A stretch of DNA of 64,000 nucleotides from Opitutales bacterium (GTDB taxonomy: Bacteria; Verrucomicrobiota; Verrucomicrobiia; Opitutales; UBA953), in contig SIAU01000002.1 in the NCBI GenBank assembly GCA_009691685.1, forward strand, positions 1 through 64,000. The letters run 5' to 3'. The notes under the pieces were generated by a model. That model saw only the letters and a program-made list of their open reading frames with translations, made no database searches and had not been told where the DNA came from. Both the position numbers and the translations under genes were made by a program. Positions 37,906 through 46,671 of the stretch are shown here, piece after piece. Position 1 is the stretch's first letter. Each line of letters opens with the position of its first letter.

Positions 37906-39231
37906 TTAGGATTGATGAAATTTTTGACGGAACATTTCTCTTACGACCGAGGCAGATTCTTCGTCATCTACTTTGGATAAAACTTCTTCGAGGAAACCTT
38001 CGGCGAGTAATTCTTGAGCCACCGAGAGGGGAATACCGCGGGCTAAAAGATAAAAGAGTTCTTCTGGATTAACTTGGCCGGTAGTCGCCCCGTGCGAACA
38101 TTTTACATCGTTCGCTTCGATTTCTAAACCAGGCATCGAATCGGCTTCCGCTTCCCCTGAAAGCAAGAGATTGCGATTGGTTTGATACGCATCCGTTTGT
38201 TGGGCGTCGGGTGCAACTTTGATCAGACCCGAGAAAATGGTGCGCGATTTACCGAGAAGCACATTCTTAAAGAGTAAATCAGACTTCGCTTTTCCGGCAT
38301 TGTGAATTTGCAGCGTGCGTTGGTCGAATTCTTGTTCACCCGTCGCAACACTAATTCCGTAAAGTCGAACATCGGCCCCTGGACCATCAATACGCACGGT
38401 ATTTTCAAGACGTGCCCGACGACTGCCCAGCGCAGCATTGACCGATGAAATGTGTGAGTCCTTCGCACCACTGGTATTGGCGATTTCGAATGACTGTGTT
38501 TCCTGGCTCCAACCTTGGACGGAAAAGCGAGAGATCCTAGCTCCCGAACCAGCATAAAGATCGGCCGCAGAAATCGCTAAGGCTTTTTGCTGTGGATGAG
38601 CACTTAAATTGTATTCGTGAATGGATAATTGAGCACGCTCATCTGCCACCACCAAGGCGTGAGGAAAAACCGCGACCCCGTCAGTGAGTGTCCAATTAAC
38701 CGAAACGAAAGGCTGTTTGATTTCAACACCCTTGGGCACATGAAGAACATATCCAGACTGAAGGTAGGCTTGGTGCAGTGCTAAAAACTTCGCACCGCCT
38801 AAACCCGCTTCGTGTTTTAATAAAAATTCCTTTAACAGCGCAGGGTGGTGTTTGAGTGCATCTTCGAGTGATTCGAATTTGACACCTTGTGCGGCGAGCT
38901 CAGCACTGATGGCGGGACGGAGGACGCAATGTCCATCGATGTGGATGATGAGTCCGGCAGGTCGAGAAATAAAATGAGACTGTGCAATTAACTGATTTAC
39001 TTCATCTTCGCTGGGGATTTTTCCAATATGATAGTTCTCTAAACTGAGTGAACGCGTATCGGAATAACGCCATTTTTCATCAGTCCGAATGGGCATAGGC
39101 AGGGCGGTGAACTTATCCCATCCCTTTTGTTTTAACTGGATAAACCAGTCATGACTGACCTGTCCTTGCGACAGATTCTTCTGAGTGGCCTGATCGAGAA
39201 TATTACCCGCGGAAGTAGAAAGAGTAGTCAT
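37906..39231 (-). CDS. sufD: Fe-S cluster assembly protein SufD
   Basis: 441 residues. Scaffold partner of SufB in the SufBC2D complex. The N-terminal helical part has [20 protein letters not shown], and the beta-helix core includes [18 protein letters not shown]. The C-terminal segment [20 protein letters not shown] and [20 protein letters not shown] is the SufB/SufD signature with its Cys-Ser-His. It lies two bases after sufB. Confidence 0.95.
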   Translation of the reverse strand: MTTLSTSAGNILDQATQKNLSQGQVSHDWFIQLKQKGWDKFTALPMPIRTDEKWRYSDTRSLSLENYHIGKIPSEDEVNQLIAQSHFISRPAGLIIHIDGHCVLRPAISAELAAQGVKFESLEDALKHHPALLKEFLLKHEAGLGGAKFLALHQAYLQSGYVLHVPKGVEIKQPFVSVNWTLTDGVAVFPHALVVADERAQLSIHEYNLSAHPQQKALAISAADLYAGSGARISRFSVQGWSQETQSFEIANTSGAKDSHISSVNAALGSRRARLENTVRIDGPGADVRLYGISVATGEQEFDQRTLQIHNAGKAKSDLLFKNVLLGKSRTIFSGLIKVAPDAQQTDAYQTNRNLLLSGEAEADSMPGLEIEANDVKCSHGATTGQVNPEELFYLLARGIPLSVAQELLAEGFLEEVLSKVDDEESASVVREMFRQKFHQS

Positions 39232-39233
39232 GG

Positions 39234-40661
39234 TTATCCGACTGACCCTTCCATTTGTAATTCAATCAGACGTTTTAATTCTACCGAGTATTCCATCGGG
39301 AATTCTTTGACCAAATCATTGACGAATCCGTTGACGGCGAGAGACATCGCTTCGCCTTCCGAGAGTCCGCGCTGCATCATATAGAAAATCTGTTCAGCTG
39401 ACACTTTGGATACACTGGCTTCGTGTTGCACGAAGTTTTTCTGTCCGCGAACGGAAATCGCTGGATAGGTATCGGTGCGACTATGCTCATTGATTAAGAG
39501 TGCGTCACACTCGGTATTATTTTTACAGTTTCTAAGAGTCTTCGGCATGTGCACGAGACCACGATAGGTCGAACGACCTGTGCCTACGGAGATAGACTTG
39601 GCGATGATGTTAGAAGTAGTTTCATCGGCGGCGTGAATCATTTTTGCGCCGGTATCTTGGTGCTGTCCGTCATTTGCCAAAGCAATCGAGAGAACTTCGC
39701 CCCGGGCACGTTTACCGCGTAAGACAACGCCAGGATATTTCATCGTGAGGCGTGAGCCGATATTACAATCAATCCAGCGAACTTCAGCGTCTTCTTCGGC
39801 AACTCCACGTTTCGTCACTAAGTTAAATACGTTAGCAGACCAGTTTTGCACAGTGATGTACTGAATTTTGGCACCTTTGAGTGCGACTAGTTCGACCACG
39901 GCTGAGTGTAAGGTCGCCGTTTCAAATTTAGGAGCGGTACAACCTTCCATGTAAGTGATTTCGGATCCTTCGTCGGCGATGATGAGCGTACGTTCGAATT
40001 GTCCGAAGTTTTCGGCGTTGATCCGGAAGTAAGCTTGGAGCGGCTGAGCGACTTTGACGCCTTTAGGAACGTAGATGAATGAACCACCTGAAAATACAGC
40101 AGAATTCAGTGCAGAGAATTTGTTGTCGCCGATTGGGATGACTTTTCCAAACCACTTACGGAAAATCTCAGGGTGATCGCGCAGGCCTTCGGTCGGTCCG
40201 CAGAAGATGACGCCGAGTTTCGACATTTCATCCTTCATGCGGGAGTACACGGCTTCGGAGTCGAATTGTGCTTCGACGCCGGCGAGGAATTTTCTTTCTG
40301 CTTCGGGAATACCGAGGCGTTCGAAAGTTTCTTTAACGTCATCCGGAACTTCTTCCCAGGTGCGACTCACTTTTTGTCCTTTCGAAAGGTAATAGCGAAT
40401 CTTGTCGAAATGAATATTTTTTAAGTCCTCCGTCGCCCAGTGGGTGGGCATAGGCATATCGGTGAACGTTTTCAGCGCTTTTAAGCGGAACTCACGAATC
40501 CATGATTCTTCACTTTTCACATCGGCAATGTAGTTAACGACTTTTTCCGATAGGCCGATGCCGGCATCGAAGGCATAATTTTCTTCGTATTTAAAATCAC
40601 CCTTCGTGCGATCGACATCGATCGCATCGCGTTGGGCTTGAGTGTCTTCGAATTGGGACAT
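39234..40661 (-). CDS. sufB: Fe-S cluster assembly protein SufB
   Basis: 475 residues, normal for SufB. It is the site where nascent clusters assemble in SufBC2D. Recognisable blocks are [40 protein letters not shown] (with the conserved Cys), [21 protein letters not shown] in consecutive parts, and [20 protein letters not shown] near the end. It follows sufC by 4 bases. No sufS or sufU/sufE is in the window, so the desulfurase must be encoded elsewhere. Confidence 0.97.
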   Translation of the reverse strand: MSQFEDTQAQRDAIDVDRTKGDFKYEENYAFDAGIGLSEKVVNYIADVKSEESWIREFRLKALKTFTDMPMPTHWATEDLKNIHFDKIRYYLSKGQKVSRTWEEVPDDVKETFERLGIPEAERKFLAGVEAQFDSEAVYSRMKDEMSKLGVIFCGPTEGLRDHPEIFRKWFGKVIPIGDNKFSALNSAVFSGGSFIYVPKGVKVAQPLQAYFRINAENFGQFERTLIIADEGSEITYMEGCTAPKFETATLHSAVVELVALKGAKIQYITVQNWSANVFNLVTKRGVAEEDAEVRWIDCNIGSRLTMKYPGVVLRGKRARGEVLSIALANDGQHQDTGAKMIHAADETTSNIIAKSISVGTGRSTYRGLVHMPKTLRNCKNNTECDALLINEHSRTDTYPAISVRGQKNFVQHEASVSKVSAEQIFYMMQRGLSEGEAMSLAVNGFVNDLVKEFPMEYSVELKRLIELQMEGSVG

Positions 40662-40665
40662 TTTA

Positions 40666-41424
40666 TTAGGCGTTGGCTAAATCTTTTTTGACCCACTCGT
40701 AGCCTTTTGCTTCGAGTTCAATGGCGAGTTCTTTGCCACCGCTGTGGACAATGCGTCCGTCGTACATGATGTGTACGCGATCGGGTACGATGTATTCGAG
40801 GAGGCGTTGATAGTGAGTGATTACGAGGAAGCCAACATCCGGTCCGCGCATGTGATTAACACCGTCGGAGACGATACGGAGGGCGTCGATATCGAGGCCC
40901 GAATCAGTTTCATCCAGCACGGCATACTTTGGCTTGAGCATCATGAGCTGAAGAATTTCGCAGCGCTTTTTTTCGCCACCCGAGAAACCTTCGTTCACGA
41001 ATCGTGCGGTAAATTTGCGATCCATTTTGAGAGCATCCATCTTGGCGTAGAGTTCAGCGTAGTAGGCTTTAGCGTCGAAGGGAGCGCCTTTAGCTTGGCG
41101 AGCAATGAGGGCGGCACGAACAAAGTTGGCGATGGTCACACCAGGGATTTCGCTCGGGTATTGAAACGCGAGGAAAAGGCCAGCACGGGCAATGGCATCG
41201 GGCTCTTGGCCGATAATTTGTTGGCCGTCGATAAACGCTTCGCCGGATTGAACAGAATAGTCGGGGTGGCCTGCTAAAACTTTAGCGAGGGTGCTTTTAC
41301 CTGTGCCATTGGGTCCCATGATGGCGTGAACTTCGCCTTTGGGTACGGTCAAAGAAAAATCTTTGAGAATCGCACGTTCGCCGATGGAGGCGTTGAGGTT
41401 TTTGATGACGAGAGAGTCGGGCAT
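40666..41424 (-). CDS. sufC: Fe-S cluster assembly ATPase SufC
   Basis: 252 residues from ATG 41424 ([16 protein letters not shown]). A longer frame reaching 41493 overlaps the fur gene and lacks similarity. ABC ATPase signatures: Walker [18 protein letters not shown]-loop [13 protein letters not shown], signature [15 protein letters not shown], Walker [17 protein letters not shown] and an H-loop in [14 protein letters not shown]. It drives conformational change of SufBD during cluster assembly. The gene starts 7 bases after the Fur-family gene. Confidence 0.96.
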   Translation of the reverse strand: MPDSLVIKNLNASIGERAILKDFSLTVPKGEVHAIMGPNGTGKSTLAKVLAGHPDYSVQSGEAFIDGQQIIGQEPDAIARAGLFLAFQYPSEIPGVTIANFVRAALIARQAKGAPFDAKAYYAELYAKMDALKMDRKFTARFVNEGFSGGEKKRCEILQLMMLKPKYAVLDETDSGLDIDALRIVSDGVNHMRGPDVGFLVITHYQRLLEYIVPDRVHIMYDGRIVHSGGKELAIELEAKGYEWVKKDLANA

Positions 41425-41431
41425 GTTAAAA

Positions 41432-41872
41432 TTAATTTTGGGTGGAAGATTTAGTGCGACCTTGGAAACTGATTTCGATGGTTTCAGTTTCAAAGTTGGC
41501 TGGTAAGATTTTGGTTAATTGATCCAAAATTTCTTTGGGAAGTTCGATGTCATGTACGCGGCCCGTGGACTCGTCGCGGAAGTGGGCATGAGGGGCGAGG
41601 TTGGGGCAGTAGCGGGTGGATTCACGTTCGTGATTCACTTGGCGGACAAGGCCGCAACCTACGAAAGTTTCCAGACAGTTGTAGACTGTGGCGAGTGACA
41701 GACCTGGCATCGTTTCTAAAGCACGATTATAAACCTCATCGACGGTCGGGTGATCGCGTTGGGCCAAAAGAACCGTGTACACAATCTCACGTTGCGGGGT
41801 GATTTTTTGTCCGCTTTTTGCGAGAGCTTCATGCAGAGACTCCCGTTCGTGCTTATTGAGATTTTGAATCAT
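41432..41872 (-). CDS. Fur-family transcriptional regulator
   Basis: 146 residues from ATG 41872. The winged-helix DNA-binding half has [30 protein letters not shown] and recognition-helix region [20 protein letters not shown]. The metal-binding half has [25 protein letters not shown], with the His residues of the regulatory site but without the paired CxxC structural zinc motifs of classical Fur or PerR. It heads the Suf operon and has a perfect 7-1-7 palindrome upstream, so autoregulation and control of sufCBDT by iron, peroxide or haem is likely. Which signal cannot be decided. Confidence 0.9.
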   Translation of the reverse strand: MIQNLNKHERESLHEALAKSGQKITPQREIVYTVLLAQRDHPTVDEVYNRALETMPGLSLATVYNCLETFVGCGLVRQVNHERESTRYCPNLAPHAHFRDESTGRVHDIELPKEILDQLTKILPANFETETIEISFQGRTKSSTQN

Positions 41873-41889
41873 TCTAAACGAGTAATGAG

Positions 41890-41904
41890 TTGGAATGATT
41901 CCAA
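41890..41904. promoter_or_regulatory. Fur/PerR-like operator upstream of the fur-suf operon
   Basis: Perfect 15-base palindrome TTGGAATGATTCCAA (7-1-7), 17 bases upstream of the regulator's ATG. It has the same 7-1-7 geometry and AAT-N-ATT centre as the Fur (TGATAATNATTATCA) and PerR (TTATAATNATTATAA) boxes of Bacillus. Assignment to this regulator is inferred from position. Confidence 0.7.
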
Positions 41905-41959
41905 GTTGCAAGTTAAACCTACCCTAAAACCTTGGAAAATAGCCTATTTAACCAAAATG

Positions 41960-42619
41960 CTAATTTAGCCCGAGATTAGGGGGCTTAATTTCGTCATCGA
42001 GGTCTTTTTGGGCAGTTAAAGCGGAAAGGACTTCGGCGACTTTGGCGATTCGTTTGATGGGTGAAAGGCACTCGAGGAGTTCACGTCGGATATCCGTTTG
42101 CGCGACAAGGTGACCCGCGACGGCATCGGCTAATGCGCCCGGCTTATTGGCTAGTCCGCGGAAGCGATCGAGGAGCGGTTGGACGTCCTCTTCAGCATCA
42201 GACAAAAGATGTTCGGTGAAGGCGAGAGTTCGGGCGATTTCGCGGGTGAATGCGATAGAGTCAGCCTCATCTTCGTCGACCACTGGGCTGATTTCTAAAA
42301 GTGGATAAGGACCCTCGTGAGAAATTGAGTGAACCTTAGCGCGTCTTAATCCTTCTAGAATGATTTGGTGGGTTCCATCTTCCAATTCAAGATGTCCGGT
42401 AATTCTGCCTACGCAGGTAAAGGGGTAGGGCTGCTCCTGTTTAGTTTTAGAAGTCTTCGCTTTATCTAACTGAGAGACCGCAAACATTTGATTTCCCGCT
42501 AAGGCTGCTTTGAGCATGCGCTGATAGCGCGGCTCAAAAATGCGCAAAGGCAGAAGCTGTTGAGGCAGGAAAACACAATGTGCCATTGTCATGACAGGTA
42601 CGACGATAGTGGTTTTCAT
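41960..42619 (-). CDS. Stand-alone LON substrate-binding domain protein
   Basis: 219 residues consisting of the N-terminal LON domain only: VPVMTMAHCVFLPQQLLPLR, IFEPRYQRMLKAALAG, GRITGHLELEDGTHQIILEG and a helical C-terminal part. The AAA+ and protease domains of Lon are absent. Stand-alone LON proteins are common and their role is unknown, possibly binding of unfolded or regulatory substrates. It lies upstream of the fur gene on the same strand with 87 bases between, a gap that contains the operator. Confidence 0.87.
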   Translation of the reverse strand: MKTTIVVPVMTMAHCVFLPQQLLPLRIFEPRYQRMLKAALAGNQMFAVSQLDKAKTSKTKQEQPYPFTCVGRITGHLELEDGTHQIILEGLRRAKVHSISHEGPYPLLEISPVVDEDEADSIAFTREIARTLAFTEHLLSDAEEDVQPLLDRFRGLANKPGALADAVAGHLVAQTDIRRELLECLSPIKRIAKVAEVLSALTAQKDLDDEIKPPNLGLN

Positions 42620-42676
42620 TAGGACAACTTACGCATAGCCCCATGAGTGCAAATCAAACGTCCAAAAAACTAAACT

Positions 42677-43351
42677 TTAAGACACTCTCTCAAAGATGGC
42701 AAAACCGTTACGTAGGGCTACCTCACGAGCGATTATTTTATAACCCGGGTGGTTTAAGAGCAGTTGGTAGGACTGAAAATTCTTAAATGCATTGATATCA
42801 TCTAGGGCGATGATTTTTGCACCGATCACTGCACTAAGTTCGGCACTTCCGGTAAACTCTGAACCATCAATCAAAACCATATCAAAATATTCAATGCCTT
42901 GGTCTTTCTTGATAAAATCAATACCACACGCATCTAAACCGCTGCTTGCGATATAGCTAAGATCTTGTTCGAGCCAGCCGAGCACTTGTTCTAAGGGGTA
43001 AAGATTAAGATTGGTCTTAAAATTTTGATAAAAATGGATGACCGCCTCTTTCGAGGGAAATTGGTTAACACGGACAGATGAAAGTCGATAGGGTTTTACA
43101 AAAGAATCATTTTTGTAGATTCCAGATAGTTTTTCAAAACGTGCTTGGCTGATTTCCATACAGAATAGTTTAACCGAGTTTGAGTCGGGTCTATTTCGGA
43201 TAGCTTTTACAAAGGCGTCGGTACTCCCTTCGCCGCTCGAGGATCCTATTTCTAGAATGGTTTTAACATCGGATCTACTCGCACAATGTACAAGTGAATG
43301 ATAGAAATTATCATCTAAAACCTCAGGTGGAATGATTTCGTTATTGGACAT
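42677..43351 (-). CDS. Class I methyltransferase-like protein, unassigned
   Basis: 224 residues. A SAM-binding-like motif I appears as VKTILEIGSSSGEGSTDAFV, then a strand ending KLFCMEISQARFEKL. IEYFDMVLIDGSEFTGSAEL fits motif IV of class I methyltransferases acting on small molecules or sugars, and IIALDDINAFKNFQSYQLLL follows. It is 2 bases downstream of a second methyltransferase gene, so the two are cotranscribed. The substrate is unknown. With the exostosin-like gene nearby, a role in surface glycan synthesis is possible. Confidence 0.75.
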   Translation of the reverse strand: MSNNEIIPPEVLDDNFYHSLVHCASRSDVKTILEIGSSSGEGSTDAFVKAIRNRPDSNSVKLFCMEISQARFEKLSGIYKNDSFVKPYRLSSVRVNQFPSKEAVIHFYQNFKTNLNLYPLEQVLGWLEQDLSYIASSGLDACGIDFIKKDQGIEYFDMVLIDGSEFTGSAELSAVIGAKIIALDDINAFKNFQSYQLLLNHPGYKIIAREVALRNGFAIFERVS

Positions 43352-43353
43352 AT

Positions 43354-43938
43354 TTATGCTTTTTTGCGAAAAGCCACTTGGTAGCTGGAAATGACTACCT
43401 GTAGCTCGTCTCTGTAAACACTGGCAAAAGCATTAATACCGGGTTTAGGATATTCCAATTCGCCCAAGGTTTCGGGCCATTGCCATTGATAGTCATCGAA
43501 TAGAATAATTCCCCCTACACGGAGTAAGCCCCAACACATACAGGCATCGGCTAAGACATCCGGCGCGGTGTGACTACCATCGACGTAAATAAAATCGAAA
43601 GATTCATTATCTTTAATTAATTGAGCCAAACCTTGAAACGACCGTTTTACTTGGACGTTACAGGTTTGTTTTTCGCAGATCACACCTTTCACGTTATTTT
43701 GCCAGCGCTCAAATAAACCGGCAAGTTGGATGTCGGTGTGCTCGGGCGATCCTTCAAATGTATCGATACAGCAAATGGTTCCATCGGCTTCTAAGAAGTT
43801 CTGTAAGATCCAGCAAGTGCTGCGACCTTCAAGACAGCCAATTTCCAGAACGCGGTTGCGGTTAGGGAGTAACGATTTTATTTCCGAAAAACTAGGAATA
43901 TTATGGCTAAACCAATCGGGTAAAAGATAGTTTTGCAT
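43354..43938 (-). CDS. Class I SAM-dependent methyltransferase (Methyltransf_24-like)
   Basis: 194 residues. Motif I is NRVLEIGCLEGRSTCWILQN, with ICCIDTFEGSPEHTD next. FDFIYVDGSHTAPDVLADAC and GGIILFDDYQW are the family's metal and motif IV-V segments. This resembles Methyltransf_24 proteins that modify sugars or small molecules. It reads away from the exostosin-like gene (113 bases between starts) and is followed by a second methyltransferase. Confidence 0.82.
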   Translation of the reverse strand: MQNYLLPDWFSHNIPSFSEIKSLLPNRNRVLEIGCLEGRSTCWILQNFLEADGTICCIDTFEGSPEHTDIQLAGLFERWQNNVKGVICEKQTCNVQVKRSFQGLAQLIKDNESFDFIYVDGSHTAPDVLADACMCWGLLRVGGIILFDDYQWQWPETLGELEYPKPGINAFASVYRDELQVVISSYQVAFRKKA

Positions 43939-44050
43939 CAGTGGTAATCCTTTGAGCAGTAGGATTAAAGTTTTCTTAGTGTCAACCGCCCTAAACGGTA
44001 GAGTATTAATTGAGTCGATATTTAGAATATTTTATAGTTAATTCCTTTAA

Positions 44051-44965
44051 ATGACTCACAGCCCTAACGAGCATGATTGTCGGTTTGTTAGTTCCCGAGG
44101 GATTCTGAAGTCCTGTGATATCCGTAGTGCCACGCCTGTTTCCAGTATTCACAATCTATTAAATTATCAGTGGAATAATTTACAGCCAGGTTCCACCGTT
44201 TATGTTTGCACGTCTGCGGTCGGATCATTCACCCAATTACTGGCTCAGATTCCTTATCCGATAGTTTTCGTTTCTGGTGATGCGGATGAAGATGCCCCCA
44301 CCAATATTTTTGCGAGTGAGCAGGACTACCTCAATTTTATTGAAAGCCCAAACATCATTCACTGGTTCGCGCAAAATGGTATCGTCAAGCATCCAAAGTT
44401 TTCGCCCATCCCGATTGGTCTGGATTATCATACTATGTCTCAGGGTGATAGTCACTGGGGTCCTAAAATTTCACCGACCGATCAGGAACAATTATTACGG
44501 TCGATTCATGAAGCCGCCGCGCCTTTGTCTCAGCGAATTCCCAAGGCTCATGCTAACTTTCATTTTTTAATGACGACGAAATATGGTGCTGATCGTGTTC
44601 GAGCAAAGCAACTGATTGCACCTGATTTAATCGATTACGAATCACAGCGTGTTGATCGCGAAACTACCTGGAGAAACCAGTCCAAATATGCGTTTGTGAT
44701 TTCTCCCCATGGTAATGGCTTAGACTGTCACCGCACTTGGGAAGCCCTGTCTTTAGGCTGTATTCCAATAGTAAAAACATCTCCTCTTGATTCTCTCTAC
44801 GATGAGCTGCCGGTCTATATCGTACAAGATTGGTCCGATGTTACCGAAGAAAATTTACGCAAAGTTCTAACGAATTTTTCTCAACGTAAATTCGACTTAA
44901 ATCGTCTGACGCTGAAGTACTGGATGGACAAAATTAACTCAAAAAAGATTTCTCACACCCACTGA
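44051..44965 (+). CDS. Exostosin-like glycosyltransferase
   Basis: 304 residues, no signal peptide. The C-terminal third has the pattern of GT47/exostosin-like enzymes: YAFVISPHGNGLDCHRTWEA, LSLGCIPIVKTSPLDSLYDE and LPVYIVQDWSDVTEENL. The N-terminal half contains PYPIVFVSGDADEDAP and HPKFSPIPIGLDYHTM. It probably transfers a sugar during surface polysaccharide or O-antigen synthesis. It diverges from the methyltransferase pair and its end overlaps the convergent Cdd1-like gene by 13 bases. Confidence 0.75.
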   Translation: MTHSPNEHDCRFVSSRGILKSCDIRSATPVSSIHNLLNYQWNNLQPGSTVYVCTSAVGSFTQLLAQIPYPIVFVSGDADEDAPTNIFASEQDYLNFIESPNIIHWFAQNGIVKHPKFSPIPIGLDYHTMSQGDSHWGPKISPTDQEQLLRSIHEAAAPLSQRIPKAHANFHFLMTTKYGADRVRAKQLIAPDLIDYESQRVDRETTWRNQSKYAFVISPHGNGLDCHRTWEALSLGCIPIVKTSPLDSLYDELPVYIVQDWSDVTEENLRKVLTNFSQRKFDLNRLTLKYWMDKINSKKISHTH

Positions 44966-45246
44966 TCTAGGAAAAGTTTTTTAGCATCGGGTGTCGAAGT
45001 TTCTGCAAAATATATCGCCATACGTAACGCTGGCAGGAAATGAGCTGCTGGTTTTTCTTTTATTTTCTGACGAATCTCCTCAACGAGTGATTCAGCGGAG
45101 CGTCCGGATAGTTGATCAATTCGATAATATCCGGAATCGAGTAACTCGCGTGCGACATCCACGGGGAAGCGTGGAATGCGCATGAAGGGACTACAGACCG
45201 CTTCCCGACGTCGTTCCTCCGCCCGCAGTCGTTCTGATTCGTCCAT
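44953..45246 (-). CDS. Cdd1-like helix-hairpin-helix protein
   Basis: 97 residues. RIPRFPVDVARELLDSGYYR and IDQLSGRSAESLVEEIRQ resemble the helix-hairpin-helix part of the 'pathogenicity locus' Cdd1 family, and LPALRMAIYFAETSTPDAKK matches its C-terminal segment. The function is unknown; DNA or nucleotide binding is suggested by the fold. The ATG overlaps the leuB stop as TAATG, so translation is coupled to leuB. The family match is from memory of the pattern. Confidence 0.7.
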   Translation of the reverse strand: MDESERLRAEERRREAVCSPFMRIPRFPVDVARELLDSGYYRIDQLSGRSAESLVEEIRQKIKEKPAAHFLPALRMAIYFAETSTPDAKKLFLDQWV

Positions 45247-46340
45247 TACAGACGGGCGAGAATCGCTTGGCCCATTTCCTTGGTGCCCACCGCTTTGGCT
45301 CCACCTGCGATATCCGCAGTGCGAATTCCATTGGCAACCGTTTTTTCAACGGCGAGTTCGATGGCCTTAGCTTCCGCTTCTAATCCGAAAGAGTGACGAA
45401 GCATGAGTGCTGCGGAAAGAACTTGAGCACAAGGATTCGCTTTGTCTTGTCCGGCAATATCAGGCGCCGTGCCACCCGAGGGCTCATAGAGTCCATAACC
45501 TTTACCGTGACGGTTGATATCCATGCCGAGTGAGGCCGAAGCCATCATTCCAAGGGATCCGCAAACGACGGCCATTTCATCGGAGAGGATGTCGCCGAAC
45601 ATATTTTCAGTCAGGACGACATCGAATTGTCCAGGGCGAAGCACTAACTGCATCGCCGCATTATCAATATAGATGAAAGCTAAAGTAATATCGGGTGCTT
45701 TATCTTTAATACGGTCAGCCACTACTTTTCTCCAGAGCACTGAAGTCTCAAGCACATTGGCTTTATCGACTAAGGTGATGTGTTTGCGGCGCGCGCGCGC
45801 CGTCGCAATCGCTACATCTGTGATACGTTCAATTTCCGATTTTCGATATACCATCGTATCAATCGCTTCAATATCACCATCAGGTAAGGTGGTGGTTGAT
45901 TTCGCACCGAAATAAAGTCCGCCGGTAAGTTCACGAATACAAACCATGTCGACGCCGTTAGGAATGCGGTCAGGACGAATCGGTGAGGTTTCGATTAAAT
46001 TCTTAAGTAGTAAGCCCGGACGAATATTAGCGAAGAGACGGAAATGTTTTCTTAGAGGTAAAAGCGAAGCGCGCTCGGGTTGTTCTTTAGGAGGAAGTTT
46101 TTCCCACTTAGGTCCACCGACTGATCCGAATAAAATTGCATCTGCTTTACGACAGGCTTCGAGAGTCGAGTCGGGCAAGGCCTTGCCATGATTATCAATT
46201 CCGGCGCCACCGACGTCATGCGTCGAGTGCTCGAGCGTGTGACCCGATTTCTTGAGCACAGCTTCGAGAACGGGCAAAGCTACGGCCATGACTTCAGGGC
46301 CGATGTAGTCGCCAGGCAGAATTGCAATTTTTAGGTGCAT
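45246..46340 (-). CDS. leuB: 3-Isopropylmalate dehydrogenase
   Basis: NAD-dependent oxidative decarboxylation of 3-isopropylmalate in leucine synthesis. 364 residues. Family blocks: AILPGDYIGPEVMAVALPVL, LLPLRKHFRLFANIRPG (substrate binding), CIRELTGGLYFG, and VVLTENMFGDILSDEMAVV (metal-binding Asp residues). The C-terminal NAD-binding loop is EPSGGTAPDIAGQDKANPCA. leuA lies 6 kb away on the same strand, and leuC and leuD are not in the window. The gene is followed by the coupled Cdd1-like frame. Confidence 0.96.
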   Translation of the reverse strand: MHLKIAILPGDYIGPEVMAVALPVLEAVLKKSGHTLEHSTHDVGGAGIDNHGKALPDSTLEACRKADAILFGSVGGPKWEKLPPKEQPERASLLPLRKHFRLFANIRPGLLLKNLIETSPIRPDRIPNGVDMVCIRELTGGLYFGAKSTTTLPDGDIEAIDTMVYRKSEIERITDVAIATARARRKHITLVDKANVLETSVLWRKVVADRIKDKAPDITLAFIYIDNAAMQLVLRPGQFDVVLTENMFGDILSDEMAVVCGSLGMMASASLGMDINRHGKGYGLYEPSGGTAPDIAGQDKANPCAQVLSAALMLRHSFGLEAEAKAIELAVEKTVANGIRTADIAGGAKAVGTKEMGQAILARL

Positions 46341-46406
46341 AGAGGAAAGAAAAATAAGGCAAAGCTCGGTCCCGAGTGCAAGGACAAGCGATTAACAGTG
46401 GCTGAT

Positions 46407-46664
46407 TTAATTCTTAGGCATCGGGCCCGATCCAAAGCCACCACGGATATCGACCACATACCAGGCTTCCACTTTCTCACGTGCCCACGGCGTACGACGA
46501 AGAAAAGTGAGGCTGGATTTAATCGAAGGATCATAGGTGAAACAACGAATCGGGATACGGTTACCCATTTCCTGCCAACCATGTTTATTCTGTAAATGTT
46601 CGAGAACTTTTTGCAGGGTGACCCCATGAAGTGGGTCGCGCGGGTGTTGCGAAGGCGAAGTCAT
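46407..46664 (-). CDS. VF530-family (DUF2132) small DNA-binding protein
   Basis: 85 residues from ATG 46664; a longer frame to 46703 overlaps hemB and adds nothing recognisable. The sequence DPLHGVTLQKVLEHLQNKHG, QEMGNRIPIRCFTYDPSIKS and SLTFLRRTPWAREKVEAWYV is the conserved VF530 pattern. The family has a small helical fold reported to bind DNA; its cellular role is unknown. It follows hemB by 7 bases and precedes leuB by 66. Confidence 0.85.
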   Translation of the reverse strand: MTSPSQHPRDPLHGVTLQKVLEHLQNKHGWQEMGNRIPIRCFTYDPSIKSSLTFLRRTPWAREKVEAWYVVDIRGGFGSGPMPKN

Positions 46665-46671
46665 ACTCACC

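Noticed and set aside
41425-41493. Longer SufC start
   Set aside because: It overlaps the Fur-family coding sequence and lacks ABC ATPase similarity; ATG 41424 is the family-like start.
45775-45800. GCGCGC-rich run in leuB as a structural signal
   Set aside because: It lies in coding sequence and encodes an Arg/Ala stretch normal for LeuB; no reason to treat it as a separate element.
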